A DNA stretch of 64,000 nt, taken from NCBI RefSeq assembly GCF_902167145.1, contig NC_050097.1:147089982-147153981 (forward strand), written 5' to 3'. A model generated the notes under the pieces. That model searched no databases. It was not told where the DNA came from and was given only the letters and a program-made list of their open reading frames with translations. Source of the stretch: Zea mays (taxonomy: Eukaryota > Streptophyta > Magnoliopsida > Poales > Poaceae). Positions 58,703-64,000 of the stretch are shown piece by piece. The translations under genes were made by a program, and so were the position numbers. The first letter of the stretch is position 1. Every line of letters starts with the position of its first letter.

Positions 58703-61700
58703 TGTAACACCCAAAATCCTATTTTTTAAAAAACTAAGAAAATTTCTCCAAAGATTTTTGAATTATGATATCATTTAATGATACTTATCTTATTCTTGAT
58801 ACTAACATCTCCTAAAACACAAAAAAATAGTTTCTAATAAAGAGTACCCTATATGGTTCTAGCAATCCCTTGTTAAAATATATATATTTATAATATTTTC
58901 TAAAGAATTTCATAAACGAGAGATTATATTTCTTAAAATACCTATTCTTTATTTTAGTGTGTACGAGTTTTATATTTGAAAGCATTTGCCTAAATAGGGT
59001 AATAAATAAATTAATACAATATTGTTGCATTGGAGTTTTGATCTGTGCATTTGAACTTAAGTTTGCAAAATCAATACATAATTGAAATTGTGATTGAAAT
59101 CCAAAAGGAATTGATAAGAAAATAAAAAAATAAAAAAGGAGAAAGCTTCCCATGGGCAGATTTCCCCACCGCTCGACCCAGCCTCACACCTCTGCCCTGG
59201 GTCAAATATACAACCGCGCGACCCACTTAAGCCACTCGCATGGCTGAGCTTCAAACGACTGTAGTGGTGTGTCACCGCCAGGCAGGACCCACCCGTCAGA
59301 CCGCCCTCACACGCGTCACCCAAGCCTCTGTTATTGGGCCCCACCCGCCGGGGCCTTCCTCTACCTGAAGCCGATCTTCGACCGAATCGCACCTAACCCG
59401 TCCTTAATCGTCGGCGATCGACCACCAGTTAAATCCTTATCCGTCGGGATCTAATGGGCCACGTCCTATGTCCCTGCCCCGCGCTTATATAAATCGACCA
59501 TGGTGCCCTTCCCTAATCATCTATTCCATGCCTACCAAGACTCGTCACGGAGGAAGCAAAGAGACCGCCGGCGGAAAAGTTGTAGCCACCATCATCCACC
59601 AGCGAGGTAAGAGCGGCTTCCAAGGTTTTGACGTGATCTCCGCCCTCATAACAGTGTTTTGGTTGGAGTTGGCTCCCCTGGGCGTGGTCACGGATCCCAT
59701 CCATGGCGCCCTCGGATGCTGGGCTTTGTCGCGGCTGGGTATCTGTGGGAAGAAGACGGTGCCGTGGACGCCAGGAAAGAGAGAGCATCAAACTGCCTGT
59801 GTTGCCGCCATGCCACGAGGTCGGCCTTCGTCGCTTCAACCCGAGGACCAATCGCCACCGTGGCGGGGTGGCTACTTTGTCAGGCTCCATCTTTTGCCGC
59901 CATGGGCCGCCGTGGGGAAAACCCAATGTGCGCCACCGTTCGAGGTCCGACCCGTGCGGGGCTGCTTCAAGGTGATGTAAGGAAGAAGAGCGATAGAAAC
60001 TACTGGTGTTGGGTCATGTGATCGACGCGAATTTGCCGCCGTCGTATCAGCTCCGCCGCGGATCCGCCTTGATGCGTGGTCTGCTTCGTCGGTATACTAA
60101 GCCTCGATAAGGTGTGTCTTACCATGATCTCCTCACCGCCTAGCGTCGTTCGGGGTATTGGTTGATGGGCAGAATCACGGAGTCGTCTCACGCCGGTGAA
60201 GTTGCCGCTGTGAGGGCTTGGCGGCGGCGCCTGGGCAGTGTCAAGGGAAGTGGATGAGAGCTGGAGCGTTGATCGGGGAACGAGCGGCTTAGATCTAGTG
60301 GCTAACTAATAGATCGGCTAGGGTGCTTCTCTGCCGTAGATCATAGATCGGAGGAGTGAGAACAGTTCAGACTTCATAAAATCCGAGCAGTCGGATATTG
60401 ATCCAGTGGTCACCATCCATTACCGGTTCGGGTTATGGAGGATCTAATCCCGACCGTTGCAATCAATCTGACGGTCGAGATTAGAGCGTACCCCCTTCGG
60501 CTGTGTGATTTTGCATAAGAGTCCCTAGATTTATAGGATATCAACTCGCGCTCCACTACTGTGTAAAAGTAATTTAACTTAGGTCCTGCAATTTGCAAAA
60601 CAGACCCTGTGCTATTGGAAAATCCTAGCCGCAGCCCAGAAAGTGAATAAATGGAATAAAATAATTCAGAAAATATTTTCTAGTCTAGAAATAAACCTAG
60701 AATCTTATTTAATTCATATTTAGTTCATCTTAGCTCCGAATTAATTTATTCCAGTTGCTATAAGTTCATAATAATATTGTTTATCATCTGGTAACCTTAT
60801 TTTATTATGAAACATGGGTATAATTTATGCACTTAATTTCTTTTGTGTTCAACACTTAAATCTTTATAAAATCATAACTTTATAACCGTAACTCCTTTCT
60901 GATCCATTCTGGTTGCATTAGTCTCACAATAATATTTATTATCATCTGGTAACTTTGTTTTTATCATGAAATATAGGTTAAAACGTTACACTTAGTCTAT
61001 TCTATATTTAACCACGTGGATCTTCGGAAAACCATAACTTCATATCTATAACTCCGAATTTAGCGATTCTTGTACACGCGATCTCGTAGCGACACATAGA
61101 TTATTATTATTCAGTTTGTTATTATGTTTGGTGTGATGTTAATTTTGCCTATGCACTGCTTGATTGTATTGCTACGACTAGCGTGAGGTCACGAGTCATC
61201 TGGAGATCATCCTGGTACCTGGAATCTCAAGTCCCAGGCAAGTTGTGCCCTTGATCACTTCTTTTTACCCACTCATGTTCTAATTAATCATAATGATCTA
61301 CATAGGTTAATTTTTATGGGACCCAATAGGATACCCTAGTTTGTCTATCTTTATACCTTGTTTACCACTGAACTTTCTGGGTAGTACTTGCTAGTGCTAT
61401 ATGTGGTTTTGGGTATGGAGATACATTTTATTCATGATTATATCTTTGTTATCAGTTGTTATTTACTGTTCATGATAAGATCATTATGTTAATTGGAACA
61501 TGGAGAACCACCCGGGAAAACAGTGCTACCACAAGGGTTTATGGACGCCCTTGGCTGATTAATTAGGAAAGCTAGTGGATGACTACCTTACCCGAAAGGG
61601 GCAAGGGCAGTAGGGGAGTGGTCAGTGTAGGGAGGCCCTTGGGATGATTTTGCTGCGATGGTGGTCATGCGAGGGATTCCAGCATTGGAGCTTCCTATAA

Positions 61701-62467
61701 ACTATAGCGGGTTTTCTGAAGCTAGTGGAACTTTGTAAAGGCCTCGTAGTGTTACCCTGCCTCGCCTCCTCGGTAGAGGTGTATGGGATTGGCCGTCTCT
61801 TGGCAGATGGGTAACATGACTTGTGGGTAAAGATGTGCAACCTCTGCAGAGTGTAAAACTGGTATACTAGCCGTGCTCACGGTCATGAGCAGCTCGGACA
61901 CTCACATGATTAAATTATGGAACCTAAACTCAATTTGTCATATGCATTGCATCGCAGGTGAGGTTGTTTTGTTCTACTACTTAATTGGGTTGGTATTTAC
62001 TTATACTTAGTAATTGCTAATAAAATTTTGACCAACTTTAAAAGCAATGCTCAGCTCTAACCATCCTCTTTGGTAAGCCTTACACTTCACATGAGCTCCC
62101 ACCTTTGGCGAGTTCATGCACATTATTCCCCACAACTTGTTGAGCGATGAACGTATGTGAGCTCACTCTTGTTGTCTCACACCCCCACAGGTCAAGAACA
62201 GGTACCACAGGATGAGGCGCATGGAGGATGCTCTGACGAGTTCGTGAGAGGTTTAGGTCGTCGTCTCCCAGTCAACTTTGGATTGCTGGACCGTTGTCTC
62301 CGTATAATGTAATTATTTATTTATTTTGTATAGAACTCCTGTTATGTAGTAAAGATGTGACATTCGATCTTGTGCCATGATTCATCATATGTGTGAGACT
62401 TGGTCCCAGCACACCTGATGATTATGTTCGCGCCCGGGTCTTGGTGCCCCGAAACCCGGGTGTGACA
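58703..62467 (+). repeat. 5' LTR of the LARD, 3765 bp
   Basis: TGTAACACCCAAAATCC...GGGTGTGACA. TATA box CTTATATAAATC at 59486. The segment 61080-61866 matches 52440-53231. A CCCCCACAG acceptor-like site at 62184 precedes a short acidic frame. No long gene. Confidence 0.9.
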
Positions 62468-62470
62468 GAA

Positions 62471-62483
62471 GTGGTAACAGAGG
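62471..62483 (+). other. Primer binding site of the LARD
   Basis: GTGGTAACAGAGG, one mismatch from TGGTATCAGAG, four bases after the LTR end GTGACA. Confidence 0.75.
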
Positions 62484-63652
62484 AATGTTGACTGTAGGAC
62501 GAAACCTAGATAGAACTGGACAACCATTGTTTACTTACCTTTGCTACTCTGATTCTTTCTAAACTTCTCTTAATCTTTTCTCATCTATTTCCGCTATACT
62601 CTGATTATTCTTACCTTTTCTCTCTAAAGACAAATGTGGATTTCAAACTTGAAATCTTGTACCTAAAGTGACTTTTAGGAATAGGAGACCTGATCTTAAG
62701 AACAAAAACAAAACTATTTTTTATATCTATGCACTTGAATGTTTGTTCTTATGAAATTTGTCTGATTTGGATCTTTTGTGATGAGTTGTGGAGTAATGTC
62801 CACAATTACATCTGCATATACTTATATGCATAAATATAAATAAATAAAATTGATAAGATAACTACACAACCTAAATTATCTTCCATCAAAATATCTAGCT
62901 TAATAGATCCATCTTATCTTAAAATATTCTATCTTATCTTTATGGGTCCATCTTATCCTAATAAGCATACTTATCCATCCTAGTTTAACAACCAGAATCT
63001 AATCCAAATTAATTAGATCTTATCTAGTATAATCTAGTCATACCAATCTAATCTAGATCCCATCTAATCTAATATGATCTAATCTAATGTGAGTTACTCA
63101 AACTTGTTAGTTGGTGCAAAAAAAAGAAAAGATTAGACCCTACTCCTATAAACATGTTTAACCTAAATTGGTACCTTAAGAACAACTCGATCATTCACAA
63201 CTACCTAACCTACCTGATATATTGCTTTATCTACCTATCCCACCCTAAAAGCACATGTAAACCCCGTTGGACCCATCTTATAATTCTCGACCATCTACCT
63301 GTCTAAACCGTCTAAATCCTAGTGGAGACACCAAGATCGAAGATGATCGACCTCATCAAATCGAGGAAGGATAAGATTCAAGCCAGATCTTCAAAAGGAA
63401 TCAAGATCCACAATCTTGGATAGAACCTTTCCTCACCCTACCCTTTCTTAACCAAACCTATCTATGCTCTAAAGACATCTTCTACCCTACATAATAAAGT
63501 GGACATACATATATATACCCATGCTCTCCTAATCACTCACTAATGAAAAAAGAGAGACTCTTGATTTTTGAACTAATTAGAAACTAAAATCTAAATTTTA
63601 AATCACTCTTCCTATATCCTCTTTCTTACAAATCTCGAGGACGAGATTTCTG
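62484..63652 (+). other. Non-coding interior of the LARD
   Basis: A/T-rich with ATCTAATC/ATCTTATC-type short repeats (62870-63080) and no open frame of note. The end (AATCTCGAGGACGAGATTTC at 63631) is the sequence that closes pol in related autonomous elements, as I recall, so the element probably derives from one by loss of its coding part. Confidence 0.6.
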
Positions 63653-63668
63653 TTAAGGGGGTAGGATT
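63653..63668 (+). other. Polypurine tract of the LARD
   Basis: TTAAGGGGGTAGGATT directly before the 3' LTR. Confidence 0.8.
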
Positions 63669-64000
63669 TGTAACACCCAAAATCCTATTTTTTAAAAAAC
63701 TAAGAAAATTTCTCCAAAGATTTTTGAATTATGATATCATTTAATGATACTTATCTTATTCTTGAAACTAACATCTCCTAAAACACAAAAAATAGTTTCT
63801 AATAAAGAGTACCCTATATGGTTCTAGCAATCCCTTGTTAAAATATATATATTTATAATTATTTTCTAAAGAATTTCATAAACGAGAGATTATATTTCTT
63901 AAAATACCTATTCTTTATTTTAGTGTGTACGAGTTTTATATTTGAAAGCATTTGCCTAAATAGGATAATAAATAAATTAATACAATATTGTTGCATTGGA
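63669..64000 (+). repeat. 3' LTR of the LARD, first 332 bp
   Basis: TGTAACACCCAAAATCC..., aligned with 58703 on. Differences: T/A in TTCTTGATAC, one A fewer in an A run, one extra T in TATAATT, G/A in AATAGGGTAA. Confidence 0.95.

Larger units (their letters stand above)
58703..64000 (+). mobile_element. LARD-type non-autonomous LTR element (runs off the window)
   Basis: 5' LTR 58703-62467 (3765 bp), primer site, 1.2 kb interior without genes, polypurine tract, start of the 3' LTR at 63669. The visible 332 bp of the 3' LTR differ from the 5' LTR by two substitutions and two single-base indels. Very long LTRs, tiny non-coding interior and high LTR identity define a recently moved LARD. Left flank cttgg (58698-58702). 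Confidence 0.85.

Noticed and set aside
55596..58778. Other overlapping frames on both strands in the Huck-like interior
   Set aside because: GC-rich shadows of the antisense gene. Only the frames giving the PF04195-like domain, acidic tract and coiled coil make sense together.
59468..60021. Frames of 120-170 residues after the TATA box in the LARD LTR
   Set aside because: Overlapping, different on each strand, no domain, and broken in the homologous LTR at 51300-51950.
1..64000. tRNA, rRNA, organelle DNA insertions or bacterial-type operons
   Set aside because: No tRNA-like fold beyond the primer sites, no rRNA or organelle gene sequence recognised. Everything coding is plant transposon or the ubiquitin-like gene.

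Overview
The window is nuclear DNA from a grass, almost certainly maize (Zea mays) or a close relative. The evidence is the nested stack of LTR retrotransposons whose ends and proteins resemble maize families: Opie/Ji-type Copia elements with ~1.2 kb LTRs, Tat-lineage Gypsy elements resembling Grande and Huck, and Gypsy elements with 3-4 kb LTRs starting TGTAAC and ending GTGACA. Family names come from memory and were not searched. Apart from transposons I support one host-type gene, a divergent triple ubiquitin-like gene on the minus strand (26912-27580, promoter to ~28.3 kb).

Layout. 1-4998: 5' part of a minus-strand Gypsy-like element (LTR 1766-4998), inserted into a minus-strand Copia element (4999-11817, LTR 10571-11817). 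11818-11899: scrap of a Gypsy LTR. 11900-21236: a plus-strand Grande-like element with near-identical 574 bp LTRs, a gag-less pol reading frame, tandem repeats, and a spliced gene on the opposite strand before the 3' LTR. 21237-22534: 3' end of a second Copia of the 4999-11817 family, inverted relative to it. 22535-23879: DNA transposon remnant. 23880-24615: 3' end of a minus-strand Grande-related element. 24616-26068: decayed Mutator-like transposase. 26.9-28.3 kb: ubiquitin-like gene with a duplicated promoter carrying a Stowaway-like MITE.

29221-47633 is one old minus-strand Gypsy element opened by two later insertions: a second gag-less Grande-like element (30015-39134, perfect attac target duplication) and an Opie/Ji-like Copia (39492-47531). 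Its right side is cut by a long plus-strand LTR (47634-53231), which holds a probable solo LTR (48227-51218). That LTR is cut by a minus-strand Huck-like element (53232-58702), also with an antisense gene, and that in turn by a very young element with 3765 bp LTRs and only ~1.2 kb of non-coding interior (58703 to the window end), a LARD-type non-autonomous element.

The most interesting signals are: antisense genes with their own TATA boxes in the 3' internal domain of three Tat-lineage copies; histone H3-tail-like N termini (M-A-R-x-R-x-T-A-R) on proteins of two different element types; a gag-less Grande-like lineage seen in two diverged copies; and a MITE in the ubiquitin-like promoter whose empty site survives in the neighbouring tandem copy. 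Most coding frames are broken, mainly by C-to-T or G-to-A stops typical of methylated, silenced DNA.
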